NCBI GenBank assembly: GCA_943846735.1
Contig: OX044364.1
Location: 1 to 64,000, forward strand
Length of the DNA: 64,000 bases
DNA from: CAJQLB01 sp905479065
GTDB lineage: Bacteria > Bacteroidota > Bacteroidia > Flavobacteriales > Flavobacteriaceae
Reading direction: 5' to 3'
In this document: piece by piece, positions 44,326 to 52,076 of the stretch
Numbering within the stretch: the first letter of the stretch is position 1
Layout of the letters: each line of letters opens with the position of its first letter
Notes under the pieces: generated by a model
What the model was told of the DNA's origin: nothing
Database searches by the model: none
What the model saw: the letters and a program-made list of their open reading frames with translations, nothing else
Made by a program: the position numbers and the translations under genes

Positions 44326-46073
44326 ATAGTTGATTTAGTAACTAAATAATTTCCTATTATTAAAGCATCCAATCCAAGGTTCATAAATGTTTGTATAGCT
44401 TGTTCAGGGTTGCATATAATTGGTTGATCTTTACCATTGAAAGACGTATTTAATAGTACTGGGTGTCCTGATTTTTGACTGAATTTATTGAGAAGACTAT
44501 GGAATATTGGATTTGTTTCTGGACAAACAGTTTGAATACGACAGGTTTCGAAGTGATTAATTGCTCTGAGGTCTTGGGCTTTCCCTCCTTTGATTTTAAC
44601 AACGAATTGCATAAAGGGTGATTCCTGAGAAATATCAAAGTATTCAGAAGCGCACTCTTTGGGGATAGAGGCTGCAAATGGGCGGTACTTTTCACGATTC
44701 TTTATTGAAATATTCAACGTGTCTTTCATCCCCTGATTAATTGGAGAGGCAAGAATACTTCGATTGCCAAGCGCACGTGCTCCGTATTCCATTCTTCCTT
44801 GAAACCATGCAACAACTTTATTTGACGCCAGTAAATTGGCTGCTTCTTCCACGATGTCATCCGACTTGTTAAATATAATTTGATCCTCAAACTTTTTCAG
44901 CTCATTCAAATATGAGGCACCTGTATATTCTGTTCCTGAGAAACCAAGAACTATTGGCTTGATGTCTATTTTTTCTTGATTGATTTGAGATGAATAATAC
45001 AAAGCTGCACCAAGAGAAATTCCATTGTCTCCCGGGACAGGTGGTATGAATACTTTTTCGAAAAGATTGCTATCAAGTATTCTACCATTCGCCATGCTGT
45101 TTTGGAAGACCCCACCACTGAGGCATAAGTTCTTGCAGCTAGTTTTTTCCTTGAGCCTAATGACCATTTTTAAAAGTTGAACTTCCAAAGCACTTTGAAT
45201 TGACGCAGCAACATTAAAATGAATGGATGTCAACTTCTCTGTTGGTTTCCGTTGTTGGATTCCGAAGTGTTGTTCAAGCTTTTTGATGCAATAAGGAAGA
45301 TTTAAAATTGACTCAGTAAACTTGGTCGAAAAACCTTCATCCGTATCTATAAGCAACGATTGTACTTTGTCCAAGTACTCATTTGGATTACCGTATGCCG
45401 CCATTCCCATAACCTTGTATTCATCATATCCACATCTGTATCCTAGAAATTCAGTGAAAATCCCATAAAGAATTCCGATCGAATTAGGTGATTTGATCGC
45501 GCTGAACTGTTTTATTGTCCCATTTTTCCATTCTCCAGACATAGCGGATAGGAATCCTCCTGATCCATCTATGGATAAAAAAGCTGCTTCCTTGAATGTG
45601 GAGGAGAGAAAACTGCTAGCTACATGTGCTATGTGATGATCCACATTAGCTATTTTAGCATTCGTCTTCTTATGGAAAAGGCGTTCCATTTCTTTAACAG
45701 CCTTTTTCGAAGACATTGCATCGTTTAGTACGCTTATTCCTGCATAAGCTGTCTTTGGTAAATATTTTATGGGTGTTCTTATAAGGTGGTTAAATCCGGT
45801 CAGTAATAGCTCTAATTTTTTACTAGACCAAGGAAAGACAAAGCAGTCAATGTCCTCCCATTTTAGATTACAAAAGGCTAGTCCCTCGGAGAGAGCATTG
45901 TAGGGAATTGCTGCTGTATGTTTGTCAAGATTGAACCTCTCTTCTTCTGCCGCAAACGCTAATTTCCCATCAACTAAAATGCTTACTGAACTATCATGTC
46001 CAACAAATCGGATTTTGTATTTATCAATATAATATTGGCTATTGAGAGCCCCAGAAAATCCTACGATAACCAT
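44310..46073 (-). CDS. NodU/CmcH-type carbamoyltransferase
   Basis: 587 residues. N-terminal ASKHA-like YrdC-free carbamoyltransferase domain: VGHDSSVSILVDGKLAFAAEEERFN, VDHHIAHVASSFLSS (His metal/nucleotide site), SIDGSGGFLS; C-terminal domain with ARALGNRSILASPI, RPFAASIP and HPVLLNTSFNGKDQPI. Transfers carbamoyl from carbamoyl phosphate to a hydroxyl of a sugar or natural product. The last residues MHNKT and stop are encoded in the attC-like site. Follows the DUF2071 gene by 1 nt. Confidence 0.9.
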   Translation of the reverse strand: MVIVGFSGALNSQYYIDKYKIRFVGHDSSVSILVDGKLAFAAEEERFNLDKHTAAIPYNALSEGLAFCNLKWEDIDCFVFPWSSKKLELLLTGFNHLIRTPIKYLPKTAYAGISVLNDAMSSKKAVKEMERLFHKKTNAKIANVDHHIAHVASSFLSSTFKEAAFLSIDGSGGFLSAMSGEWKNGTIKQFSAIKSPNSIGILYGIFTEFLGYRCGYDEYKVMGMAAYGNPNEYLDKVQSLLIDTDEGFSTKFTESILNLPYCIKKLEQHFGIQQRKPTEKLTSIHFNVAASIQSALEVQLLKMVIRLKEKTSCKNLCLSGGVFQNSMANGRILDSNLFEKVFIPPVPGDNGISLGAALYYSSQINQEKIDIKPIVLGFSGTEYTGASYLNELKKFEDQIIFNKSDDIVEEAANLLASNKVVAWFQGRMEYGARALGNRSILASPINQGMKDTLNISIKNREKYRPFAASIPKECASEYFDISQESPFMQFVVKIKGGKAQDLRAINHFETCRIQTVCPETNPIFHSLLNKFSQKSGHPVLLNTSFNGKDQPIICNPEQAIQTFMNLGLDALIIGNYLVTKSTMHNKT

Positions 46074-46074
46074 A

Positions 46075-46803
46075 TTACACTATAGATTTTCGATTTACAA
46101 CAATCTCTGAACCATCGAACAAATGAACCGAATCGGGCTGAAGAAAGCTGAGTTGTTTGAATTCTTCACCGAAAACCTTTTCGAAATCAAATGAAATATC
46201 GTAATCAAGAACTCTGTGAGTTCGCCATTCAGGATGTTCAATTTTATATACTGTGGCGGAGTTAGAGTTTACTTGAGACGTTCCCCAGAAATGTTTCGAG
46301 AAGAAATGTTCATTAGAATTTAAGTCTATTGTTTGAGTGTCAATGCTGCTTATAATTTTAATGTTATGCCACTGGTTTTTCTTGAGACCGTAGGAGGTCA
46401 GTAGCTCTGTTCCATTATTCTGCCAAAAGTGTTTCATTTTAGCGGTTTCATAATTTTCTTTATACATAGTTCTTGCTACGAAAGTAAGAGCTCTTTTTGG
46501 GAAGTACAATTTTGTAAATGCCACTTCCGATCTCCACTTTCCTCTTGAAATCTCTCGTTTCACATAAAATCTTAAGTTAACTTCTTCGAATATTTGATGA
46601 AATGGAATCCGCAAATTCAAAAGTCGTGTTTCGCAATACCTAAAAGCAACAAGGCTAATAAAGTATTTACCGTTATGAGATTCTAACTCGGTGCCTTTTG
46701 GCAGATGCTCATGAAGTATTGAAGGGTCTATGATGTAATTGGCAGAAGCTAATCTTAACCAGTTTGCTTTCAAGAAAATCTTACTCTGTTTGCTTCTTCC
46801 CAC
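46075..46803 (-). CDS. DUF2071 (YqjF-like) protein
   Basis: 242 residues, cytosolic. DUF2071/acetoacetate-decarboxylase-like fold: LRLASANYIIDPSILHEHLPKGTELE, FISLVAFRYCETRLL, FEEVNLRFYVKRE, EPEWRTHRVLDYDI-type HPEWRTHRVLDYDIS. Function unknown. Coupled to the carbamoyltransferase (1-nt gap), so the cassette is bicistronic and the two proteins probably share a pathway. Confidence 0.85.
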   Translation of the reverse strand: MGRSKQSKIFLKANWLRLASANYIIDPSILHEHLPKGTELESHNGKYFISLVAFRYCETRLLNLRIPFHQIFEEVNLRFYVKREISRGKWRSEVAFTKLYFPKRALTFVARTMYKENYETAKMKHFWQNNGTELLTSYGLKKNQWHNIKIISSIDTQTIDLNSNEHFFSKHFWGTSQVNSNSATVYKIEHPEWRTHRVLDYDISFDFEKVFGEEFKQLSFLQPDSVHLFDGSEIVVNRKSIV

Positions 46804-46827
46804 TTAATTTTGTTTGTTCTAAATTAT

Positions 46828-46879
46828 GTACAACGGTTAGTATAAAATGCGTTTTAATGCATTTTATACAGTGTTGTAC
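46828..46879 (-). repeat. attC-like site, short, of duplicated cassette (copy 1)
   Basis: 52 bp: left box GTACAAC, stem GTATAAAATGC / GCATTTTATAC (11 bp) around loop GTTTTAAT, right box GTTGTAC. The sulfurtransferase stop (TAA in ACTGTATAA) lies within the stem. Identical to 62493-62544 except in the first bases of the left box. Confidence 0.85.
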
Positions 46880-47722
46880 AACGTTTTTAAATTATTTTTC
46901 TCTGCCCATTCAGTCCAAGAACCGTCATAAACAAATTCACTTTTTTTGAATGCTAGTTCACTTGCAAGTAAAACAATACAAGCAGTCAAGCCTGATCCAC
47001 AACTGAAAACTAGCTTGTCGTTAATATCACATTTGTTGTCAAATATATTTTTCAATTCTTGTTTTGATTTAAACCTGCCGTCAGACAAAACATCATAAAA
47101 TGGAATATTTATAGAGCCTTTTATATGACCACTTTTTAATTCCTTTCTTGGCTCTTGCTCAGTTCCATTGTATCGACCCTCTGAGCGGGCATCAATAATG
47201 GTAAAGCATTGTTCTTGAATATTTCTTTTGATGTCAGCATATTTGACAATGTAATTATCTCTTAGATAAGCTTCAAAATCACCATTTTCATAAGTTTTAT
47301 GAGTTCTTATTTCGGTTGGTAGTCCCTTTTTTATCCATTCTTTTAAACCACCGTCCAAAACAGATACTTTATCGTGCCCCATTGTCTTAAACATCCACCA
47401 CACTCTGGGACTTGAATACATTCCAAGATTATCAAAAATTACAATCACAGAAGATTGGCTAATTCCAAGTTTTCGACATTCTAGTTCAAATTGTCCTTTA
47501 GATGGCATTGTATTAGGTAAAGGACTATTTCTATCAGAAAAATTAGCTTTTAGATCGAAATATCTAGCTGTGGGAATTGTTAAGTCTTTGAATTCAGAAT
47601 TTTTCCCATCAACCGTATTACTCAAACTTGAATCCAATAGTATCAAGTCTTTTTTATGTAAATTTTCTTTAAGCCAATCTATTGAAACTAATTCATTCAT
47701 CTTCTTCAATGTTGTACAACGT
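46831..47722 (-). repeat. Duplicated sulfurtransferase cassette, copy 1
   Basis: 892 bp that I find identical to 62496-63387 in the same orientation. The match begins at CAACGG and ends at ACAACGT, that is, at the cassette end-boxes on both sides, and the flanks are unrelated. Exactly what integration or duplication of one excised cassette would leave. Confidence 0.93.
46864..47700 (-). CDS. Two-domain sulfurtransferase (rhodanese/MST type), copy 1
   Basis: 278 residues from ATG 47698-47700 (MNELVSIDWL); an upstream ATG at 47736 lies in cap repeat 2, outside the cassette, and is rejected. Tandem rhodanese domains: N-terminal LILLDSSLS, FDNLGMYSSPRVWWMFKTMGHDKVSVLDGGLKEW; C-terminal IIDARSEGRYNG, GHIKGSINIPF and the active-site loop SCGSGLTAC with catalytic Cys. 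CGSG.TA is typical of 3-mercaptopyruvate sulfurtransferases. The last residues LYNTV are coded by the attC-like site. No signal peptide. Confidence 0.93.
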   Translation of the reverse strand: MNELVSIDWLKENLHKKDLILLDSSLSNTVDGKNSEFKDLTIPTARYFDLKANFSDRNSPLPNTMPSKGQFELECRKLGISQSSVIVIFDNLGMYSSPRVWWMFKTMGHDKVSVLDGGLKEWIKKGLPTEIRTHKTYENGDFEAYLRDNYIVKYADIKRNIQEQCFTIIDARSEGRYNGTEQEPRKELKSGHIKGSINIPFYDVLSDGRFKSKQELKNIFDNKCDINDKLVFSCGSGLTACIVLLASELAFKKSEFVYDGSWTEWAEKNNLKTLYNTV

Positions 47723-48002
47723 GTGGATAAACACAATTGTCTTTATATACATAATGTTTATTCTTACAAATTTAGTGGAATTTTATCGAATAAAAGTGAT
47801 TCGAGCAACGAGCTGATTAATTATTTATTCAACCATATCTCTTTCTAGTTTCCCAAAATTATCTTTGGGATTGAGCCAGGGATTTTTTTCTGAAATAACA
47901 TGCTTTTTCTTCTCCTTTTTTCCTGTTGCCAGAGGAACTCGTATAATTTTATTTAATATGAGATTTTTAAGATATCGTATTACTTATTATATTTTTTATT
48001 TA
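47721..48002. repeat. Cap repeat 2 at the upstream end of sub-array II
   Basis: 282 bp, closely matching 31716-31999. Starts directly after the end-box of the sulfurtransferase cassette. On the minus strand it holds TAAATTTG (47774-47767), a match to the Bacteroidota -7 box TANNTTTG, aimed at the first cassette about 50 bp away; this could be the promoter for the array. Copy 1 has TAGATTCG there instead. Confidence 0.7.
47825..47983 (-). pseudogene. Coding remnant in cap repeat 2
   Basis: 52-codon frame without a start (RYLKNLILNKII ... EKNPWLNPKDNFGKLERDM), same length and frame as in cap repeat 1. Probably the C-terminal end of a gene that once stood at the array boundary. Family not recognised. 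Confidence 0.5.
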
Positions 48003-48119
48003 TCATAAATTTATTTTAAAGAATAATGCCTTGGAGGACAAGGGAGTATTATCGAACTATTTCGAGGAGGATTTGAGTCAAATGAATCGTTTTAACTAGA
48101 CGTTGTATATCTTTGTAAT
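48003..48119. other. Boundary segment with shared tRNA-like motif
   Basis: No gene. 48032-48075 (TTGGAGGACAAGGGAGT ... TCGAACTATTT.G.GGAGGATTTG) resembles 32918-32962 next to cap repeat 1. In reverse complement GTTCGA plus CTCCC and a terminal CCA recall a tRNA T-arm and 3' end, but no full cloverleaf forms. Confidence 0.4.
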
Positions 48120-48368
48120 ATGAAGGAACCTAACATTCAAACTATCTACCAAAAAAATTGATTTGTCCCGGTCACCACAACTAAAGGGATTGTAGCTTCA
48201 AAAAGTATATCTTTTGTGACTGTAGTTGGATTTATAGGCTTTTTGTTAGGTTCAATAATTATTGGTTACATATCAGATAGTTTCACACTTAAAATGAGCT
48301 TTGTATTTTTATTAAGTATAACATTAATTGCCATATTAATTTCTATGTTTAAATTAAGGGTAAAGTAG
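48120..48368 (+). pseudogene. MFS transporter remnant (ends only)
   Basis: A frame starting ATG at 48120 (MKEPNIQTIYQKN), TGA, then in the same frame PVTTTKGIVASKSISFVTVVGFIG ... SDSFTLKMSF ... SMFKLRVK and TAG. The last 60 residues read as the two final helices of a major facilitator transporter; the first 13 fit its N-terminus. The middle (several hundred codons) is missing. It may have been the sugar or glycerol-3-phosphate transporter of the adjacent operon. Confidence 0.65.
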
Positions 48369-48387
48369 AACATATTATGTATGAAAT

Positions 48388-48732
48388 ATGAAAAGACTAG
48401 AATTTACAAAGAATATCGCATTAGCTTCAGGAGTTTTAAGTACTAGTTCATTATTAATGGGCTGGGGAGATTATTGGTTAGGAGGCGTTTGGGGACCAAC
48501 AAGTTATATGGTTTTGAGAGGACTCACGGCATATGGAAAAGATGACTTGGTGAAGTCTATTGCGAAAAAAACCTGTAAGAATGTAGCGACCGTTTTTGAG
48601 ACAACAGGGACATTCTGGGAAAACTATACGCCAGATTTGGTGTCTTATGGTATGCCAGTAAAAAAATATTTTTGTGGTTGGACTGCACTTTTTCCAATTG
48701 CTATGTATAATAAACGTATAAAGGAGACATAA
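48388..48732 (+). pseudogene. Internally deleted trehalase/MGH1-like glycosidase
   Basis: 114 residues. The first 25 (MKRLEFTKNIALASGVLSTSSLLMG) look like a Tat/Sec-type exported N-terminus. The rest, from WGDYWLGGVWGPTSYMVLRGL to PVKKYFCGWTALFPIAM, matches the C-terminal end of (alpha/alpha)6-barrel glycosidases of the trehalase/MGH1 type (GGVW.P..YM...GL, TGT.WENY.P). The several hundred residues between are gone, including the catalytic region. Frame is intact, so it could still be translated. Only 3 bp from glpD. Confidence 0.65.
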
Positions 48733-48735
48733 TTA

Positions 48736-50310
48736 ATGTTCAACAGAAAAGAACAGATTAAGCAACTAAAGACGACTTCAAAATTTGATATTGTTGTAAT
48801 AGGTGGTGGTGCTAGTGGATTGGGAATAGCGGTAGATGCAGCGTCAAGAGGATTTAAAGTAGCATTGTTTGAAGCCCATGACTTTGCGAAGGGTACTTCT
48901 AGTAGAAGTACAAAGTTAGTTCACGGTGGCGTGCGCTATCTCGCGCAAGGAAATATAAAATTAGTTATTGAAGCATTACGTGAAAGAGGACTACTGGAGA
49001 AAAATGCCAATCACTTGTTTAAACGTCAGACCTTTCTTATACCAAGTTATAAATGGTGGTTTAAATATTATTACGGTTTTGGTTTAACCATTTATGATTG
49101 GTTGTCTGCTAGACTTTCATTGGGTGGTTCTAGAATTATATCAGCTAAAAAAGCTAGTCAAAAAATTAAGAATCTTATTCCTAAAGGTCTGAATGGTGCT
49201 GTGACCTATTTAGATGGTCAATTTGATGATGCTAGGCTTGCACTTAACCTAGCACAAACAGCAATTGAGCAAGGTGCTGTAGCTTTAAATCATTTTAGAG
49301 TTAGTGATATTTTAAAAGACCATAATAATAAGGTTTCAGGTGTTACTGTTTTAGACACAGAAACTGATGAGGAATTAAATATTTATGCTGATGTCGTAAT
49401 CAATGCAACAGGTGTGTTTGCTAATAAGATTTTAAAACTAGCAGGTAGAAAAAAGAAGAGTCTCAAGATTGTGCCCAGCCAAGGTATTCACTTAGTATTG
49501 GATAGATCTTTTTTAGAGGGTGAAACGGCATTGATGGTTCCTAAAACCAGTGATGGTCGTGTGTTATTTGCAATTCCATGGCATAATAAAGCAGTATTAG
49601 GTACTACGGATACACCAATTAAGAAACCTAGCTATGAGCCTAAACCCCTGAAGGAAGAAATAGATTTTATACTTGAAACAGCGTCTCAATATTTTACGAA
49701 AGCGCCAACAAGAAATGATATAAAATCAGTTTTTGCAGGTTTAAGGCCGTTAGTTGCACCAGAAGGTGATAAAAGTAATACGAAAGAGATTTCTAGAGGT
49801 CATAAAATCATCCATTCAGAGAGTGGTTTAATTACAATAGTTGGTGGTAAGTGGACTACATACAGAGAAATGAGTAAAGATGTAATTAATGATGCAATTG
49901 AAAACCATAATTTAAAAAGGAGTCCATCCAAGACGAAATCACTTTCAATTCATGGTAATATTTCTACCAATGAAAAGTTAGGATTAAATGGAGTACTTTG
50001 GGTATATGGTAGTGATGCAAAACAATTAATGAAGCTTACTGAAACTGATGCAAGCTACAAGAATAAATTACATCATAATTATGAATACACTGTAGGTCAA
50101 GTTATTTGGTCAGCTAGATATGAAATGGCCAGAACTGTTGAAGATGTCTTGGCAAGACGATTTAGGTTGTTATTCTTAGATGCGCAGGTATCAATTGATA
50201 TTGCGGAAAAAGTTGCCAATATACTTCAGAAAGAATTGAATAAAACTGAAGATTGGAAACAAAACCAAATTGAAGAATTTACAACTCTTGCAAAGGGTTA
50301 TTTAATTTAA
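48736..50310 (+). CDS. glpD: Aerobic glycerol-3-phosphate dehydrogenase
   Basis: 524 residues. FAD-binding VVIGGGASGLGIAVDAASRGF, RSTKLVHGGVRYLAQGN, NATGVFA, VPSQGIHLVLDRSF, FAIPWHNKAVLGTTDTP and VGGKWTTYREMSKDV; C-terminal domain EYTVGQVIWSARYEMARTVEDVLARRFRLLFLD. Oxidises glycerol-3-phosphate to dihydroxyacetone phosphate with transfer of electrons to quinone. Followed 6 bp later by glpK: one operon. Confidence 0.96.
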   Translation: MFNRKEQIKQLKTTSKFDIVVIGGGASGLGIAVDAASRGFKVALFEAHDFAKGTSSRSTKLVHGGVRYLAQGNIKLVIEALRERGLLEKNANHLFKRQTFLIPSYKWWFKYYYGFGLTIYDWLSARLSLGGSRIISAKKASQKIKNLIPKGLNGAVTYLDGQFDDARLALNLAQTAIEQGAVALNHFRVSDILKDHNNKVSGVTVLDTETDEELNIYADVVINATGVFANKILKLAGRKKKSLKIVPSQGIHLVLDRSFLEGETALMVPKTSDGRVLFAIPWHNKAVLGTTDTPIKKPSYEPKPLKEEIDFILETASQYFTKAPTRNDIKSVFAGLRPLVAPEGDKSNTKEISRGHKIIHSESGLITIVGGKWTTYREMSKDVINDAIENHNLKRSPSKTKSLSIHGNISTNEKLGLNGVLWVYGSDAKQLMKLTETDASYKNKLHHNYEYTVGQVIWSARYEMARTVEDVLARRFRLLFLDAQVSIDIAEKVANILQKELNKTEDWKQNQIEEFTTLAKGYLI

Positions 50311-50316
50311 GAGAAT

Positions 50317-51807
50317 ATGTCGAACAAAATCATTTTAGCATTAGACCAAGGTACAACATCGAGCAGAACTATTGCATATAATTCTGAAGGTAAGCCTACA
50401 GCAACTGCACAACAAGATTTTGAACAGCTATTTCCAAAAAATGGTTGGGTTGAACATGATCCCGAAGCGATATGGCAATCACAGCTCAATACTATAAATA
50501 AAGTATTTTCAAAAGGTATATCCGCGAATGATGTTGCAGGAGTGGGTATCACTAACCAAAGAGAAACTACGATTGTTTGGCATAAGGATACAGGCGAGCC
50601 CGTATATAATGCAATAGTATGGCAGGATAGAAGAACGGCCTCCTATTGTGATGAGCTCAAATCTACTGGTCAAGAAGAATTGATTCAAGAAAAAACAGGA
50701 TTGATAATTGATGCTTATTTTTCTGCGACCAAGTTAAGATGGATTTTGCACAATATCTCGGATGCAATGGATCTTGCAAAGAATGGGAAGCTGTGTTTTG
50801 GTACTGTTGATACTTGGTTGATATATAAATTGACTAAAGGCAAAGTATTTGTTACTGATGTTAGTAATGCTTCGAGGACAATGTTATTTAATATCCATAC
50901 CCTGAAATGGGATACTGAACTTCTCGATTTGTTTGACATTCCAAAAGCTATTTTACCAGAGGTAAAGTCTTCTTCAGAAGTTTATGGACATACAGAATTA
51001 TTTGACTATAAAATCCCGATATGCGGTATTGCTGGTGATCAACAAGCTGCATTATTTGGACAGCTCTGTACAAAGAAAGGAATGGTTAAAAACACCTATG
51101 GTACAGGTTGCTTTCTGTTAATGAATACTGGAAACAAACCTGTTAAATCACAAAACAATCTTTTAACTACGATTGCTTGGCAAATTAATGGCAAGACACA
51201 ATATGCTTTGGAAGGAAGTGTATTTGTAGGTGGAGCAGCTGTGCAATGGTTACGAGATGGTATTAATCTCATTGATGATGCAAGTGAAATTGAAACTTTG
51301 GCTAGTTCTGTACCAGATAGTGATAATGTTGTGGTTGTTCCCGCTTTCACAGGTTTAGGAGCACCATATTGGGATCCTTATGCCCGAGGTAGTATCATGG
51401 GAATTTCTAGAGGAACCACTAAAGGTCATATTGCTAGAGCAACATTAGAAGGAATTGCACTTCAAGTTTACGATATTGTAAAAGCTATGGAAAATGACTC
51501 GAATATGCACATTACAGAATTGCGAGTTGATGGTGGTGCAACTACAAATAATTTGTTGTTACAAATACAATCGGATATTTTTGATTGTGATGTTGTAAGA
51601 CCTACCAATTTAGAGACAACAGCATTAGGTGCAGCATATTTAGCCGGATTGGCTGTTGGTGTGTTTAAGAGTAAAGGCGCACTCAGCGAATACTGGGAAA
51701 AAGACAAAACCTTTAAACCTCAAGCAAATAAGGAAGGCCAATTAAAGCTCATTAAACTTTGGCACAAAGCTGTAAAACGAAGTAAGGATTGGTTAACTGA
51801 TAATTAA
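50317..51807 (+). CDS. glpK: Glycerol kinase
   Basis: 496 residues, full length. FGGY kinase: LALDQGTTSSRTIAYN, GWVEHDPEAIW, GITNQRETTIVW, VWQDRRT, GTVDTWLIYKLT, GIAGDQQAALFGQ, TYGTGCFLLMNTG, RVDGGATTNNLLLQIQSD-type RVDGGATTNNLLLQ and TALGAAYLAGLAVG. Phosphorylates glycerol for GlpD. No GlpF facilitator is present in the window. Confidence 0.97.
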   Translation: MSNKIILALDQGTTSSRTIAYNSEGKPTATAQQDFEQLFPKNGWVEHDPEAIWQSQLNTINKVFSKGISANDVAGVGITNQRETTIVWHKDTGEPVYNAIVWQDRRTASYCDELKSTGQEELIQEKTGLIIDAYFSATKLRWILHNISDAMDLAKNGKLCFGTVDTWLIYKLTKGKVFVTDVSNASRTMLFNIHTLKWDTELLDLFDIPKAILPEVKSSSEVYGHTELFDYKIPICGIAGDQQAALFGQLCTKKGMVKNTYGTGCFLLMNTGNKPVKSQNNLLTTIAWQINGKTQYALEGSVFVGGAAVQWLRDGINLIDDASEIETLASSVPDSDNVVVVPAFTGLGAPYWDPYARGSIMGISRGTTKGHIARATLEGIALQVYDIVKAMENDSNMHITELRVDGGATTNNLLLQIQSDIFDCDVVRPTNLETTALGAAYLAGLAVGVFKSKGALSEYWEKDKTFKPQANKEGQLKLIKLWHKAVKRSKDWLTDN

Positions 51808-51814
51808 TACTTAA

Positions 51815-51837
51815 AATCTGATATGTTACATCAGATT
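51815..51837 (+). terminator. Hairpin after glpK
   Basis: Perfect 8-bp stem AATCTGAT / ATCAGATT with a 7-nt loop, 8 nt after the glpK stop and followed by TATTTAAATT. Likely transcription end for glpDK, though the T-run is weak. Confidence 0.6.
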
Positions 51838-52076
51838 ATTTAAATTGAGAATTCACTTTTTATAATTTTAATCGACACAATTCTGTATTTTTTAAGCCTT
51901 CTGATAATTGTTTAAATGTCTCTAATCTTAAAGAGACTAAATTCTATTCTATTTTTAAGTTCTTTTTTATCTAAACGGATGTTGTTTCCATTTAGCATAC
52001 TATAAACTGCACCCGGAAATGGTAACGGTGTATAATGTCAGCAAAAAGTGAACTAATTATCACTTTAATATGAGAG
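51838..52076. other. Convergent intergenic region, no gene seen
   Basis: About 240 bp between the ends of glpK and the GH13 gene. AT-rich, with no coding frame or repeat that I can support. Confidence 0.4.

Larger units (their letters stand above)
32841..47720 (-). mobile_element. Integron-like cassette sub-array II
   Basis: About 14 gene units with 13 recognisable or partial sites, all in one direction. Matching end-boxes across a unit: GTTAGCCAAA for the alpha/beta hydrolase, GTTACCA for the DUF1801/DUF2200 pair, GTTAGCAACA for the DUF6428 protein, GTTGGCAACA for the 37.9-kb lipoprotein, GTTGTACAAC for the sulfurtransferase. The upstream end is cap repeat 2 at 47721. Confidence 0.75.

Noticed and set aside
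25698..47720. Insertion sequences or transposons as the cause of the repeated ends
   Set aside because: No transposase frame was found, the ends differ from unit to unit, and no target-site duplications of a fixed length are seen; cassette-type recombination fits better.
47701..47736. Upstream ATG extending the sulfurtransferase copy 1 by 12 codons
   Set aside because: The extension lies across the cassette boundary in cap repeat 2 and is absent in copy 2, so the shared ATG at 47700 is the real start.
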